Numbered from the stretch's first letter, positions 48,801 to 58,640 are shown. The stretch: DNA of 64,000 nt from Melitaea cinxia (GCF_905220565.1 NC_059421.1:8887501-8951500); one strand, 5' to 3'. A program made the numbers and translations. Notes: generated from the letters alone by a model not told the origin.

Positions 48801-51800
48801 TTCACCTTTTTATTTAGACTACGCTTTGGCGCAGCGGTCACAGCACTGGCTGACGGCGGTCGTGGTTTCGATCCCCGCTCACGACAGTCATTTTGTTGGC
48901 CATATGTTTGTCGTGGTCTGGGCGTTCGTGCTTGTGTATTGTGTGAGTTTCCGAAAACAGAATTAAATCCTACTGGGGGCCGTTGTGTGTAAATAGGTGT
49001 TTATTTATTTATTTCCGATATAAGGCAGTTTCTCAGCAGTTTTGTGTTGAGATAAAAATTTATGTTATTGGACGATGTTTGTTTGTGCAAATGTAATAGA
49101 TATAGATAATAGAGTCTAATAAAAATTGACGTTAACAATGCATAATTATTTTGCCTTTTCCCCTAAAAAGGAGCAGTTTAGATATTATTTTAATGTCGAA
49201 AATATGTGTATGTGTATTGTGTCGAATTGAGGAGTTAAACTCTGTATTAGCATTAGTTTTTTTTTTCATGTAGCTTACATATATATTACCATGTTTAGCG
49301 AACTGTTTACTCAAGACTTTTCTGTATTATTTCATAAGAAAATTAGATTTCGTAATAATAAATTTCCATTTCCTCAGGTTCTCCAACAAGCCGGCAATAT
49401 CGAGAGACTAGGCAGGTTCCTCTGGTCACTTCCAGCGTGTGAGAGGCTACACGCCCACGAATCCGTGCTCAAAGCGAAGGCCATGGTCGCCTTCCACAGA
49501 GGGAACTTCAAGGAACTGTACCGATTGTTGGAATCGCACAATTTTAGCGCTCACAACCATTCCAATCTTCAAGAACTTTGGATGAAAGGTGATGATTGTC
49601 TCAGTCTTCTATTGTGATGATTAATATGTATTTTGATGCCGATTATTCTCTGCAGAATCTTCATTACGAATCGGTGGTAGCTTCATTTTTAAAAACTGAG
49701 GTAGGGCACAGCAGGAAATTACCTGCTTAAAATATGGAGCGACCTGACTGGGGTAGTACCTCGACCTTACAGAAGATCACAGATAAATAACACTGGTTTT
49801 AAGCAGTGTTGTGTTCCTGTTGGTGAGTAAGGTGACCAGAGCTCCTGGGGGAAATGGGGGAACGGTCGGCAACGCGCTTTCAATGCTTCTGGTGGTACAG
49901 ACGTCTATAAGCTACGGTAATCGCTTACCATCTGGTGAGCTTACGCTTGCTTGCCGACCTAGTTGTATAAAAAAATATAATAATAATAACCACTTAAAAA
50001 TTGTAACTTGTAAAACGACGATTCAAAAGTGCTTTTGAAGCCTATTTGAATAACGTTATTTTTGATTTTGATATCGAGTAAATGAATTAGTTTCCCGACG
50101 TTTATTGGCGTTTTTTATAATGTTGCAATAAATGCGTTAGTGGTTAGAGAAATAAAAAGAGAAAAGAGGTATTGTAATATTGGAAAATAGTCACTAATTT
50201 TAATTGTACATATGATTGAAAATTTGGACTCAATATAGGCTTATGTATAGAGCTATTCCATGTTCTATTAGTTCAAAGGCGTTTCGTGTAATTTAGATCA
50301 TCCAAAGTGATCTAAAGTAATATATTCGTGATTTTTCCTGGTTTTACCTTAAAAAGCACATATAATTTAGATCATATACATAATCCATAATATAGGCATT
50401 TGTTTGGACGAAAATCTCTGAATTACGTATGTATAACAAATGCTTTAAATATATAAGTAAACTTTTGTAAGACCTATGCGTATATTTATTATTACTGCAT
50501 CGCCAGTGACCGTTTAACAATGTAGATTCTGCTTAATGAAATATAGCCTATCCTGATAATGAATGAAGAAGAATTTCCTCAGCACATTACCTGGAAGCTG
50601 AAAGGCTGAGAGGTCGGCCATTGGGCGCCGTCGGCAAGTACAGGGTTCGACGCAAGTTCCCCCTCCCCAGGACGATATGGGACGGTGAAGAAACTAGCTA
50701 TTGTTTTAAGGTGCGTTGTCATAATTAAGTCATAATTATTAGTCTTTGGGATATAATCGATAAATTTGTGTTACCAACTCTACGAAATTAAAACGCTTTG
50801 TCAAGAAGGCACTAAATCTACTCATATGTTGTAAATATATATTTCTTATAATTGACATTTAAATATATAAGTAGTAAATAAATAAATTAACACACACTCT
50901 CAGACCATGACAATCTGTATGACGTATACAAATATTTGTGGAGGATCGAACCCGGGACTACGCAACCTTATTAGAAGCCTTTATTTTTTTATATAATTAT
51001 ATTTTAATAGGATTAACTTTTGATTGATGATTTTTGATAGAGACTTTGTTATCTATCTTAACGTATGAATATTAAAGAATAGATAGATAGACTCTAATTA
51101 GCAGTTTATTAGCGTAATACAATCAAATAAGTTAGGGATAATACAGTTCCACTTACCACCTTGGAACTTAAAAAGCTGACCGATGGCGGGATAATTATCT
51201 ATATATACTGGCTTTGAAATACACAGGCCGAAGACAGCGTCTTCGGTGCGACAAATCCAGCCCTGTGGTCACCAACCCGCCTGCCTAGCGTGGTGACTAT
51301 GGGCATCACACATGAACGTTAAAAATGACGCGAACTTATGAAGGCCCATGTCCAGCAGTGGACTGCGATTGGCTGAAGTGCTGATGAAGTGCTGAATCAA
51401 ATAATAGTTTTATAGTACAGCAATTACCGACATATTTATGGAATTGACGCAAGGCGAGATTCGTTTCTACAAAGTCCACCAGACGAGCCCTTGATCTTTG
51501 CGTTCGGCAACCCGCACTAAAGAATGACGTCGTAACAGGCTTAGCTTAGAAAATACGTAAAATGAATAATATTTTCACTAAAAATCAGGAAAAATCTCGC
51601 ACGGTACTTCGCGACTGGTATCTTCATAACCCGTATCCGTCGCCGCGGGAAAAGAGGGAACTCGCCGAGACCACAGGCCTCACCACCGTACAGGTGAGTG
51701 AACTACTTACCCGACTCCGATGAAAGAGTGTTGTCTTTTCAGCTTATGTTATATAGCATTTTAATTCAGGTGATCCACGTAAAAATTATTTATGTTGTGG

Positions 51801-54368
51801 CAAACAGGTGTACGGTTTGAGTGATGGGAAGTGTCTATAGTATCCTATAGACGTCTGCTCCTTCCGCTTGCTATCTCGCTCACATTAGAAACACATCACT
51901 ACTTGATCAGTGTTATTTGTCAGTGATCTTCTGTAAGGTTGGGGTTGAACCCTACAAAAGAGAGAACATTTCTAAAAAACTTGTTTTTTAGAATTTTTGT
52001 CTGTCTTCGATTTTTTTCTGCAAGTTTAATGAGGTGTTCACAGTTATGATCTAGGACGTCTAACTTGGAATCAGGTATAGGTTTCATCTTGTAACACCGT
52101 CTAGGAATAGAGCTATTACGCTTGAAACAGTTGTGGGAAAATCGTATATATTATTTTTATTTTAATATCGACTACCATTCTCATTCATATTTACCAAATC
52201 TACAATTAAAAATGTTATTTGACTGTATGTCAAATACTGAGATATTACATGAACCCACATGAGTAGAGCAACAGCGCTTCAGTTAAGTAAATGCGAGTAA
52301 AACTGGATGGTTCGGTTAGTCATTAATAAAAAAAAAAAAACATAACACTTGATAAGCATAAGAAAAAATTTATTCATTCGATTCTGTTGATGACAATTCT
52401 GTTTTTGTTGAGCGATTGATTCAATCTATAACATCCCACTGCTGGGCATATGCGTCATTCTTCATGAAGGAGTATTTTTTAGGCTAAAGCAAATCCTTTT
52501 ATTCGATTCTAAAGCTAACAAATCAGATTTATACATATCCAACAGCATGCTATAAATTGCAGTCAACACCCAAAGTCGTGAATAGTCAAGAAAAGTAAAT
52601 AGTTAATTAATTTTGTCCACATCGTCTGCGGCGAGGCGGGTAACGCGATACGTATCTACCGCTTCCTCAAAACGCAATAGATTGTGTTACAGGCCGAGTT
52701 CATCCGTCATTTTGAAATTGAGAATTTTTGTGATGAAATAAATTCGAAATATTTTGGATTTCGTCATTTTTTGCTTGATTATGTTTACATATATGAACAA
52801 GTTACATACGTTTTTTTGATTCGTTAATCTAATTGTTGTAGTCAGAAGATACAGATGTGGTTGAAAGTTAAGGCAGCAGTCTATCATATCTCCAAGATAC
52901 TTTATAAGTAGTTTGCAAATTAAGCCTCAATAGTGACAGTTTGTCTAAGAGAGGCATCAGTGACAATCTGTAATCAAGTTCAGCTATTACAAGTAATTTC
53001 AAAAATACAAAGTGTCTTCATTTACAAGTAGTATGTATGAGGCATTACTTTACTTATACAATTTATCTGTTAGCAGATTATAGTCACGTCTGCAAGACTA
53101 TTGACATCTTTGGCATTCTACTGGATTCAATTGGTTCCCACTGAAATTTATGACATTCTGTTGAAATATTATTCTGTGTCTTCTTCATGAAGTTTGATAG
53201 TAGTTGTGGTCGCTCTCTTGAATAGAGATATTGAATAACATGCTTTAAAAAAATTAAGATGAGGGAAAGAAATATCTTTCTCAAAATCGGGAGTTCCCCG
53301 TCTGGGGAATTAACTTAACCTTACAGAAGATCACAGTTAAATAACACTGGTCTCAATATGAGTTATGTTTCTGTGGTAAGGTGGAGAGTTCCTGGGGATG
53401 ATATTTTGTTGACAACAAGGGGTAATGATAAGGGGGCAGCAAGTAGAGCAGGTAATGCACTTGTGATGCTCCTGATGCTGCAAGCTGCAATACCATGTCA
53501 CGCGGATCATACGCTTGTCTTTCACCCTGGCCGTATAAAAAATGAATGCTATAGTCACACTTGACTTGGGGAGTAAGCTGGTGAATGCGTAACGAGAGCG
53601 TTACGAAATATGTGATTATGTGAGGCGAACGGAAGTTGGGAGGGAGATATAAGTGAGTGAAGACAGAGAGTGAGTTACGTTTCTATATTACAGTTGGGGC
53701 AACTACAGAAGTTTTACTGCAGTCGTGTGGACTAAAACACACTCGTTTTATATATATATATATATATGGAGTAGAGTTTGATGATTGAAAATATATCATG
53801 AACTTTCTTCATTATGGTAATACGTCTGATAGCTGTATCAGAAACGGATGAAACAAAGCTTAGACGAATAACCCTTAAACTAGTAAAAGTATAAATAACT
53901 AATGAAAATATTTTTTTCAGTATCAACATTTGTCCTTTGTTTTTCTGCTTCTATTTGTCGCGTGGTATTAATATCAGCTTTAACTCAAATCAATTTTTAA
54001 TAAACTATTGTTGATATTCTTTAAAAAAAATAATCCATAAATCGTTTATTTGATTCAGATTTATAACACACAAGCCAGTCCAAATAATACACGAGAAATA
54101 TTAAAAAAATAATAAAAAAATAAGTACCGCAAATTCGTTTTTTTTTTTAACTTACTTTTTTTCATACCATTTTAATTATTTGATTTTAATACTTATTCTA
54201 CACCACTTAATCATACCTATAAAAAAGTAACAGATTACATAGTACACCAAATTATAATCAATTTTAAGCAATTATCGCAATAAAATAATTGCTATTACAA
54301 ATATTTCAGGTGTCAAACTGGTTCAAGAACAGACGGCAGAGGGACAGACAAGCTGAACATAAGGATAG
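39719..54368 (+). CDS. so: sine oculis (SIX1/2-class homeodomain transcription factor), five coding exons, 3' end missing
   Basis: Joined exons give 202 complete codons. Residues 1-22 are a short variable N-terminus; about 23-138 form the SIX domain (starts FGFTQEQVACVCE, contains NIERLGRFLWSLPAC and LKAKAMVAFHRGNFKELYRL); about 140-199 form the homeodomain with recognition helix VSNWFKNRRQRDR. It has Lys at homeodomain position 50 (residue 189) and the invariant Asn51 (190), as in SIX proteins. SIX factors bind DNA in the nucleus and act with the Eya coactivator in eye and other organ development. The so (SIX1/2) call rather than Optix (SIX3/6) or Six4 rests on LPSFGFTQEQVACVCE, VRRKFPLPRTIWDGEETSYC and AEHKD, which match fly So as I know it. 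Introns are 9554, 994, 878 and 2616 bp, all GT-AG. The reading stops in phase 2 after Asp202 at a GTGAGT donor; the terminal exon(s) were not found up to 64000. Introns are loaded with SINEs and MITEs. Confidence 0.95.
40040..40215 (-). repeat. tRNA-derived SINE in so intron 1
   Basis: GAAACGCCCAGACCGTCAC, ACAAATATATTTGTCATGAG, GGGATCGAACCTCGGATCGC then a decayed A-box end; same type as 48825-49000. Confidence 0.65.
40418..40552 (+). repeat. Family B SINE, head missing
   Basis: TGATAGCGATCGTTATTCAT, AACCCGCATTGGAGCAGCGT, GGCATAGGCCCAGCAGTGG, ATATTACAGGCTGAAGTG. Confidence 0.7.
40605..40935 (-). repeat. Family F copy
   Basis: TTTTGTCTGTCTGTCTGTTT, CACTGGCAGATAGCTGTGC, AACTTAGGCTACTTGTATTT, then CGAAGTCGCGGGCACAG. 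Confidence 0.7.
41053..41230 (-). repeat. Family C copy, one end short
   Basis: CGCTTTAGACCACACGACTG .. CGATCACACTTTTCGTAACG .. CTCGTCACGCA; the TTACTCCCCAAGTCAAG end is absent. A CGTATATATGTATATATACG stretch is inserted near 41115-41135. Confidence 0.65.
41495..41805 (-). repeat. Family F copy
   Basis: ATTGGAGTGTCTGTTTGTAA, CTTTCACTGGCAGATAGCTG, AAGGAGTAACTTAGGCTG, GAATTCGCGGGCACAGCTAG. Confidence 0.7.
41826..41930 (-). repeat. Partner of the 245-352 repeat
   Basis: Reverse complement matches 245-352 through TGCGAAATTTCATAC and CGTAAAAAGGGGTATAAAG. Confidence 0.55.
43103..43225 (-). repeat. Family A 3' end in so intron 1
   Basis: ATTACAGCCTATACAGTCCA then CTGCTGGACATAGGCCTC; ends CACGCTGGGCAGGCGAGTTG. 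Confidence 0.7.
43570..43693 (+). pseudogene. RTE-type LINE C-terminal fragment
   Basis: Reads MAPARWTDDLCKITCSGWMR then IAEYRGVWRNLG and, after a one-base shift, EAYVQQST. RWTDDI..W...A..R..W..L.EAYVQQWT is the end of the RTE-type polymerase, so this links family A tails to an RTE LINE. Confidence 0.7.
44364..44517 (-). repeat. Family B SINE, head missing
   Basis: CTTCAGCCTGTAATATCCCA .. GGCATAGGCCTCTTTCCCCA .. CGCTATCAGGTGTACATGAT. Confidence 0.7.
44556..44700 (+). repeat. Family C copy, truncated
   Basis: CTTGACTTGGGGAGCAAGTT .. CGAGAGCGTTACGAAAAG .. GATCGGGCGAGGCGAACGAA .. AAGTTTCGTATATC, then broken where an R1-type LINE end begins. Confidence 0.65.
44711..45205 (+). pseudogene. R1-type LINE 3' end (polymerase C-terminus and 3' UTR)
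   Basis: Reads DLSLPSVVKAMLDSERSWQA then VVSFCEEVMTQK, a TAG at 44825-44827, IAERAER, then loses frame. It aligns with DLSLSALIRAMVDSEEKWIA..VSSFCNSIMLQKEAAERE of the LINE at 33092-34397. The 3' UTR includes GTGGTTTTTAGTCAGTAGAA and GTCTGACATAACCCTCTGGC. Highly 5'-truncated; no long A tail. The GC-rich minus-strand open frames here are shadows. Confidence 0.8.
45865..46449 (+). repeat. Family E, long copy in so intron 1
   Basis: AAAACCGACTTCAATTACAT at the left and TTTTTTGGAAGTCGGTTAAA at the right; interior has two related ACAACGTAGRTCGACGAAAA blocks, suggesting an internal duplication. Confidence 0.75.
46468..46770 (-). repeat. Family F copy
   Basis: AAAATTGGAGTCTGTTTGTA .. GGGGCTTTCACTGGCAGATA .. 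CCAAGTCGCGGGCACAGCTA. Confidence 0.7.
46771..48003. other. so intron 1, no coding feature seen
   Basis: 46840-46920 is a unique GC-richer patch. 47488-47517 can fold (CCGCC..AAACTG / CAGTTTGGCGG). 47575-47660 is a partial minus-strand family D (CCAGGAGCTTTGGGTATCTTAC). Confidence 0.4.
48004..48112 (+). repeat. Probable LINE 3' UTR fragment
   Basis: GGAAGAGATCGCTCTTCTAG then CGATATGACCGCCTTTG and TTGTTGTGTACAACAAAGGG resembles a common lepidopteran LINE 3' end that I recall; single copy here. Confidence 0.4.
48127..48268 (-). repeat. Family A 3' end with (ATC)n tail
   Basis: ACCATCATCATCATGATCAT then TTTCAGCCTATTACAGTCTG and GACATAGGCCTCCACAAGTT; the ATC-rich tail is the simple-repeat 3' end typical of RTE LINEs. 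Confidence 0.75.
48825..49000 (+). repeat. tRNA-derived SINE
   Basis: CGCTTTGGCGCAGCGGTCAC (A box), GGTTTCGATCCCCGCTCACG (B box), then GTTTGTCGTGGTCTGGGCGT and AAATCCTACTGGGGGCCGT. Confidence 0.7.
49378..49588 (+). CDS. so: so coding exon 2 (SIX domain core)
   Basis: The acceptor is tttcctcag just before 49378 and the donor GTGATG follows 49588. It encodes residues 36-105 plus one base of Ala106: VLQQAGNIERLGRFLWSLPA through NLQELWMK. An ATG-started open frame from 49291 runs into this exon, but its first 29 codons are intron. Confidence 0.95.
49697..49975 (+). repeat. Family D SINE in so intron 2, full length
   Basis: ACTGAGGTAGGGCACAGCAG to GCCGACCTAGTTGTATAAAA; begins about 110 bp downstream of exon 2. 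Confidence 0.78.
50583..50710 (+). CDS. so: so coding exon 3 (end of SIX domain, start of homeodomain)
   Basis: The acceptor is tttcctcag, the donor GTGCGT at 50711. It encodes AHYLEAERLRGRPLGAVGKY followed by a basic stretch and PLPRTIWDGEETSYCFK. Phase matches exon 2 (split Ala codon G|CA). Confidence 0.95.
51130..51388 (+). repeat. Family A copy in so intron 3
   Basis: AGGGATAATACAGTTCCACT .. GGCTTTGAAATACACAGGCC .. CATGTCCAGCAGTGGACTGC; it ends 200 bp before exon 4. Confidence 0.75.
51589..51693 (+). CDS. so: so coding exon 4 (homeodomain helices 1-2)
   Basis: The acceptor is aaaatcag, the donor GTGAGT at 51694. It encodes 35 residues beginning EKSRTVLRDWYLHNPYPSPR and ending AETTGLTTVQ, in phase 0 on both sides. 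Confidence 0.95.
51694..53260. other. so intron 4, left part
   Basis: A family B scrap (ACATCCCACTGCTGGGCATA) at 52430-52460 and a GTCTGTCTTCG family F-like scrap at 51980-52010. No other feature recognised. Confidence 0.4.
53261..53543 (+). repeat. Family D copy in so intron 4
   Basis: CTTACAGAAGATCACAGTTA .. GCAGGTAATGCACTTGTGAT .. CGGATCATACGCTTGTCTTT; diverged. Confidence 0.65.
53562..53745 (+). repeat. Family C copy, complete
   Basis: ACTTGACTTGGGGAGTAAGC .. GTGAGGCGAACGGAAG .. GTCGTGTGGACTAAAACACA then CTCGTTTT, followed by a (TA)n run. It directly follows the family D copy. Confidence 0.75.
54310..54368 (+). CDS. so: so coding exon 5 (homeodomain recognition helix)
   Basis: The acceptor is aaatatttcag, the donor GTGAGT at 54369. 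It encodes VSNWFKNRRQRDRQAEHKD plus two bases (AG) of the next codon. A 59-base exon; the following exon must begin in phase 2. Confidence 0.93.
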
Positions 54369-54575
54369 GTGAGTTGATTATGTAATAATGTAAAACTAAT
54401 AATCAATTTTATTTGCAGGATATGTCAATTTCCAGACGTTACAGAGTTATTATACGCAGACAAATATATAATATTTAAGACCAAGTATGATTTAATCAAT
54501 AATTAACAATAATGGCTGGCTTATAAAATTTATCGTGACTTATATAAGTTACGAAAAGCAGCAGATAGAATAGGC

Positions 54576-55065
54576 CAGCGTTTCCCATTCGCCGGGTCGC
54601 GACCCGGCACCGGGCCTTTAAAATAAAATACCGGGTCGCAATATTGCTTTGCTTAAAAAAAATAATACCTGCTATCGATTTTTATTATTAACTAGCTGAC
54701 CCGGCGAACTTCGTATCGCCTAACAGTAACTTTTAAGTATTATCACAAATCTTTTGTATGGGAGTATAGAAAAGTGTTGTTTTTAGACTTTTTCAGGAAA
54801 TTTAATTTTTTTTTTAGAATTTTTCTCTCCATAAGAACCATCCTCGTACTTCAAGGAATATTTAAAAAAAGAATTAGCGAAATCGGTCCAACCGTTCTCG
54901 AGTTTTGCGCTTAGCAACACATTCAGCGACTCATTTTTATATTATAGATAAATGTTTATTATTTGACCTAATGGAAACAGCTTGGGTTTAAAAATATTGA
55001 GTGGGTCACGAAGGGGCAGTGTGAAAATTACCGGGCAATGGCAGAACAATGTTTGGGAGACACTG
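54576..55065. mobile_element. hAT-like MITE, split by a nested family F copy
   Basis: Left end CAGCGTTTCCCATTCGCCGG, right end AATGTTTGGGAGACACTG; GAATAGGC flanks both (54568-54575 and 55066-55073), an 8-bp duplication. It lies about 200 bp after so exon 5. Subterminal CGGGTCGCGACCCGG is palindromic. No transposase. Confidence 0.85.
54689..54952 (+). repeat. Family F copy nested in the hAT-like MITE
   Basis: AACTAGCTGACCCGGCGAAC then TTCGTATCGCC at the left; right end CATTTTTATATTATAGATAA. Confidence 0.65.
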
Positions 55066-55349
55066 GAATAGGCCATTAAGACCGGATTCACCTCAATTGA
55101 TAAACAATAACTTTTTGATTCAGATTTGCAAATAGAAATATCTACCCGATATATATTCGATAATCCAAAGAGTATTATATATATTAAATATTATATAATA
55201 TGTATTTATTAAATAGCGTTAACGGAAACTTGTGAAACAGGCCTTAAGATTAGCCCTGCACAGTCTGCAAAAAATATCCGTCAGATAAGCGCATATCAGT
55301 TTATAGAGATCAAATCATCATAAGATGAAAAAGATATATAATAAACTTT

Positions 55350-55632
55350 TTTTTATACAACTATTAGGTCGGCAAACAAGCGTACGGCTCTCGTGATAGG
55401 AAGCGATTACCGTAGCTTATAGACGCTTGCAACACCAGAAGCATTGCAAGCGCATTCCAAACCTACCCCCAATTCCCCCAGGAGCTCTGGTCACCTTACT
55501 CACCAACAGGAACACAACACTGCTTGAAAACAGTATTATTTAGGTGTGATCTTTATAAGGTCGAGGTACTATCCCAGTCGGTCTGCTCCATATTTTGAGC
55601 AGGAATTTTCTTGCTGTGCCCTACCTCAGTTA
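55350..55632 (-). repeat. Family D SINE, full length
   Basis: T-rich left end then ACAACTATTAGGTCGGCAAA .. CTTACTCACCAACAGGAACA .. CTTGCTGTGCCCTACCTCAG. Confidence 0.78.
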
Positions 55633-55675
55633 AACATAATAATGTATCCGTTTGATACCTTTATATACATATATA

Positions 55676-55921
55676 ATTGTATTTGCTCGCAAACGAAAAA
55701 AACCCACTTCAATTACATCGACAAGTAATGCATCGTAGGTAGACGAAAATATAGTAAATTAAATACGCGTTATCAAAGATCATTCAAAAGGTAATCGTCA
55801 GACAAGCATCAGCCTTCGATTAAAACAAGAATCGGTCCACCCTGTAAAAAGTTCTGAGGTGACACACATAAAAAAAATACAGTGGCATTGAGAACCTCCT
55901 CCTTTTTTGGAAGTCGGTTAA
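55676..55921 (+). repeat. Family E copy, internally shortened
   Basis: GTATTTGCTCGCAAACGAAA .. CACTTCAATTACATCGACAA .. CCTCCTCCTTTTTTGGAAGT then CGGTT. A 45-base family B scrap follows at 55981-56024. Confidence 0.75.
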
Positions 55922-56509
55922 AAACCGTAGCGAGATAGAGCTGAATGTAAGAGCCTAACTCTGTAACTAACGAAGGAACGCTTCAGGCTGTAATATCCCA
56001 CTGCTGGGCATAGGCCTCTTTCCCATAAACATAAACGAAAGAAAGGTAAACGAGAACTAACGAAAATTCTAAAAATTATACCAACACATGGAAACACGCT
56101 ATGTGTGTATTACGAAATAACCAAAGTATCAAATTACATTAGCAAGCGAAGCCGCGGTATTAAGCTATAGACAGGGTAGCTCGCCCATTAGACTTGTAAC
56201 ATAATACTAAACACACAAACAAACACATTCAAGACAAAATCAACTCTATTTCAAACCGAATAAAGCTATCTTTTAAATGATATAAATCTAAAATGAAAGT
56301 TTTAAACAAATATAAGCTTTATTCTTGTGTATGAAAGCATATTATCGTATTCATTTGAAATGTACAATGTTCTCCCAAATCGTATTATTTATATATGGTT
56401 TTATTTTTAACCAACTACGCGGAATATTAATTATGTTATGAGCAGGAGTTCTTATTGAGAAATGCTGCTGTGTTGATTGCCTTTGTATTTCAAATATAAT
56501 TTGTAATTT

Positions 56510-56586
56510 CACTCGTCCGTTGGCGCAACAGGCAGTGGCCCTGCCTTCCGCTCCGCGGGTTGTGGGTTCGATTCCCGCCACGAGTG
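56510..56586 (+). repeat. tRNA-like SINE head, not a functional tRNA
   Basis: A perfect 7-bp acceptor (CACTCGT / ACGAGTG), T stem GTGGG TTCGATT CCCGC and a 5-bp stem AGGCA/TGCCT with a loop GTGGCCC (GGC in anticodon position) are visible, but the D arm is too short and an extra CCGCTCCGCGG hairpin sits in the variable region. Confidence 0.55.
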
Positions 56587-56632
56587 TGCGTGTTATTTAT
56601 ACTATGTCCTATTCTATTCTACTAATATTAGA

Positions 56633-56814
56633 TACTAGCTACCCGGACAGACTTCGTTATATCAAAACTTAATAGTAAAAATTATAAAGCAATATTTTAA
56701 AATATTACTAACAATTTTTATGGATGAAAATCTGAAATAAATTATTATTTTTATTATTTTAAATTTTTTTTCTAGTATTAAACCTTCCGTCGTCCTTAAG
56801 GATTATACAAATAA
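56633..56814 (+). repeat. Family F copy, diverged
   Basis: ACTAGCTACCCGGACAGACT then TCGTTATATC; right part TAAACCTTCCGTCGTCCTTA. Confidence 0.5.
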
Positions 56815-57307
56815 TTGTGTTTGCTCACAAACGAAAAAAAACCGACTTCAATTTCATCGACGAGTAATACAACGTAGATCGACGAAAAAATAGTCAAAAT
56901 CGGTACACCCAGTAAAAAGTTATTGCGGATTTTCGAGAGTTTCTCTCGATTTCTTTGGGATCCCATCACCAGATCCTGGTTTCCTTATCATGGTACCAAA
57001 CTAGGGATATCTCCTTTCTAACAAAAAAAGAAATATCAAAATCGGTACATCCAGTAGAAAGTTATGCGGTATAATACAACGTAGGTCGACGAAAAAAGCA
57101 TCAAGTAAAAACGCATTATTAGATATAACTCGAAAAGTAGTTGTTAGATCTCAAATAAATTTAAATGGGACCAATTGACACACACCACCTTTCGATTAAA
57201 AAAAAAAAATGTCGAAATCGGTCCACCCGGTCAAAAGTTCTGAGGTAACATACATAAAAAAAAACAGTCGAATTGAGATCCTCCTCCTTTTTTGGAAGTC
57301 GGTTAAA
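56815..57307 (+). repeat. Family E, long copy
   Basis: TGTTTGCTCACAAACGAAAA .. CCGACTTCAATTTCATCGAC; right end TTTTTTGGAAGTCGGTT. Closely matches 45865-46449, including GGATCCCATCA..AGATCCTG and the internal ACAACGTAGGTCGACGAAAA. Confidence 0.8.
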
Positions 57308-57529
57308 AAAATAAACTAGCCGAATTGGTCGAGCCATTCTCGAGTTATGCGCTTAGCAACTTTCATTTTTATTTATATAGATTAATATGTCAACTTGTAG
57401 AGCTATTTACCATACATAATTTTACAATTATAATTCTATTATGACTCATTGAGTATTTGATAATGTATGAAAAGAATTCTGAATTAAAGTCTGTTATTGA
57501 CAGACAACGCGAGTAAAACTTCGATCGAT

Positions 57530-57775
57530 ACGATTCAGCCTCTTACATCCCACTGCTGGGTAATAGGCCTCTGTCTCAATACAGGAGATCAAAGCTTAAT
57601 CCACCACGCTGCTGCACGTGCTCCGATGCACGGTGGGGAGACCTACAATGACAGACAAACAAACCAAAAAGAAATATTTATACAAATACAAATATCCACT
57701 CCGAGCGGGAATCGAACCTGCAAACCGTCAGTGTTGTAGGCGACTACACGTTCTTCTACACCAGAGTGGTTGTAA
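57530..57775 (-). repeat. Family B SINE, middle deleted
   Basis: TTCAGCCTCTTACATCCCAC .. CACCACGCTGCTGCACGTGC .. GAGCGGGAATCGAACCTGCA. Confidence 0.7.
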
Positions 57776-57825
57776 ATCATTATCGGCCCTTTCAATCAGC
57801 CCAGTAGGATTTATTTTTGTGCTGG

Positions 57826-57955
57826 GATTCGGGAATAATACACAAGCACACACGCCCAGACAACAAACATGTGGCCTATAATTTTTTTTTACCACGAAGT
57901 GGGATCGAAACCCATGACCGCCAGATTAACAGTACGTCGACCGCTGTACCAATCA
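57826..57955 (-). repeat. tRNA-derived SINE
   Basis: ACACACGCCCAGACAACAAA, GAAGTGGGATCGAAACCCAT, CAGTACGTCGACCGCTG; same type as 48825-49000. Confidence 0.6.
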
Positions 57956-58195
57956 TACCTAGTTATCTTAAAATAAATATCTAATCTTTCTACATATAAT
58001 TATTTATTAATAAAAAACTTTTCAGACGTAACTTGATAATGGAATGGAAATAAGATACGTCCGAAGTGATAAATATGATATTATAACGCTAAAATTATTT
58101 TATATGTTCGTTTCAATTATTTAAAACCTAATCTTAGGATTTATCTGACAGGTTTTTAATATTTTTTTATATTGAATAGGTAATTTAGATAAGTA

Positions 58196-58386
58196 ATCTT
58201 ATATATAAAATTCTCGTGTCACATTGTTAGTTACCATACTCGTCCGAAACGGCTGGACCGATTTTATGAAATTATGTGTGCATATCGGGTAAGTCTGAGA
58301 ATTGGCCAACATCTATTCTTCATGCCCCTAAGCTATTGGGGGGGGGGATTAAGGGGGTTAATAACGTTTGCTGGGTCAGCTGGTAC
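58196..58386 (-). repeat. Family G copy
   Basis: ATATATAAAATTCTCGTGTC .. CCGAAACGGCTGGACCGATT .. GTTTGCTGGGTCAGCTGGTA. Confidence 0.75.
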
Positions 58387-58452
58387 CGATATATTATTAA
58401 AACACTCCTATTATTTTAAGTCTTGTCAAATAACTATGTAGGAATTAGTTAT

Positions 58453-58454
<2 letters not shown>

Positions 58455-58486
<32 letters not shown>

Positions 58487-58640
58487 CCAGAGAATCGGCA
58501 TAGCGATTCAACGGGGAAATGCTGCCAGCATTCTTGGCACAATTCCACGCGGACATGATTTATACCAAAACTATCTGTAAATATTTAGTTCTTAAGTTGT
58601 GAATTGTAAATATGTATAATATTTTGTATAAATAAAGTCT
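58455..58640 (+). pseudogene. LINE 3' end preceded by a 30-T run
   Basis: A 30-base T run (58455-58484) abuts GCCCAGAGAATCGGCATAGC and the same QRIGIAIQRGNAASILGT frame as 37119-37229, stop TAA at 58578-58580, with AATAAAG near 58630. The T run sits at the 5' side of a sense-strand LINE end, which is unexpected. Confidence 0.7.

Noticed and set aside
49291..49617. A 108-codon single-exon gene from the ATG at 49291
   Set aside because: The part before 49378 is intron ending in a consensus acceptor, and the part after 49588 is intron; only 49378-49588 is coding.
39719..54368. Optix (SIX3/6) or Six4 identity for the homeobox gene
   Set aside because: The SIX-domain start LPSFGFTQEQVACVCE and the GEETSYCFKEKSR and AEHKD segments fit the SIX1/2 class; Optix and Six4 differ at these positions as I know them.
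54576..54660. CpG-rich promoter at CGGGTCGCGACCCGG
   Set aside because: It is the subterminal palindrome of a hAT-like MITE with a clear target duplication.
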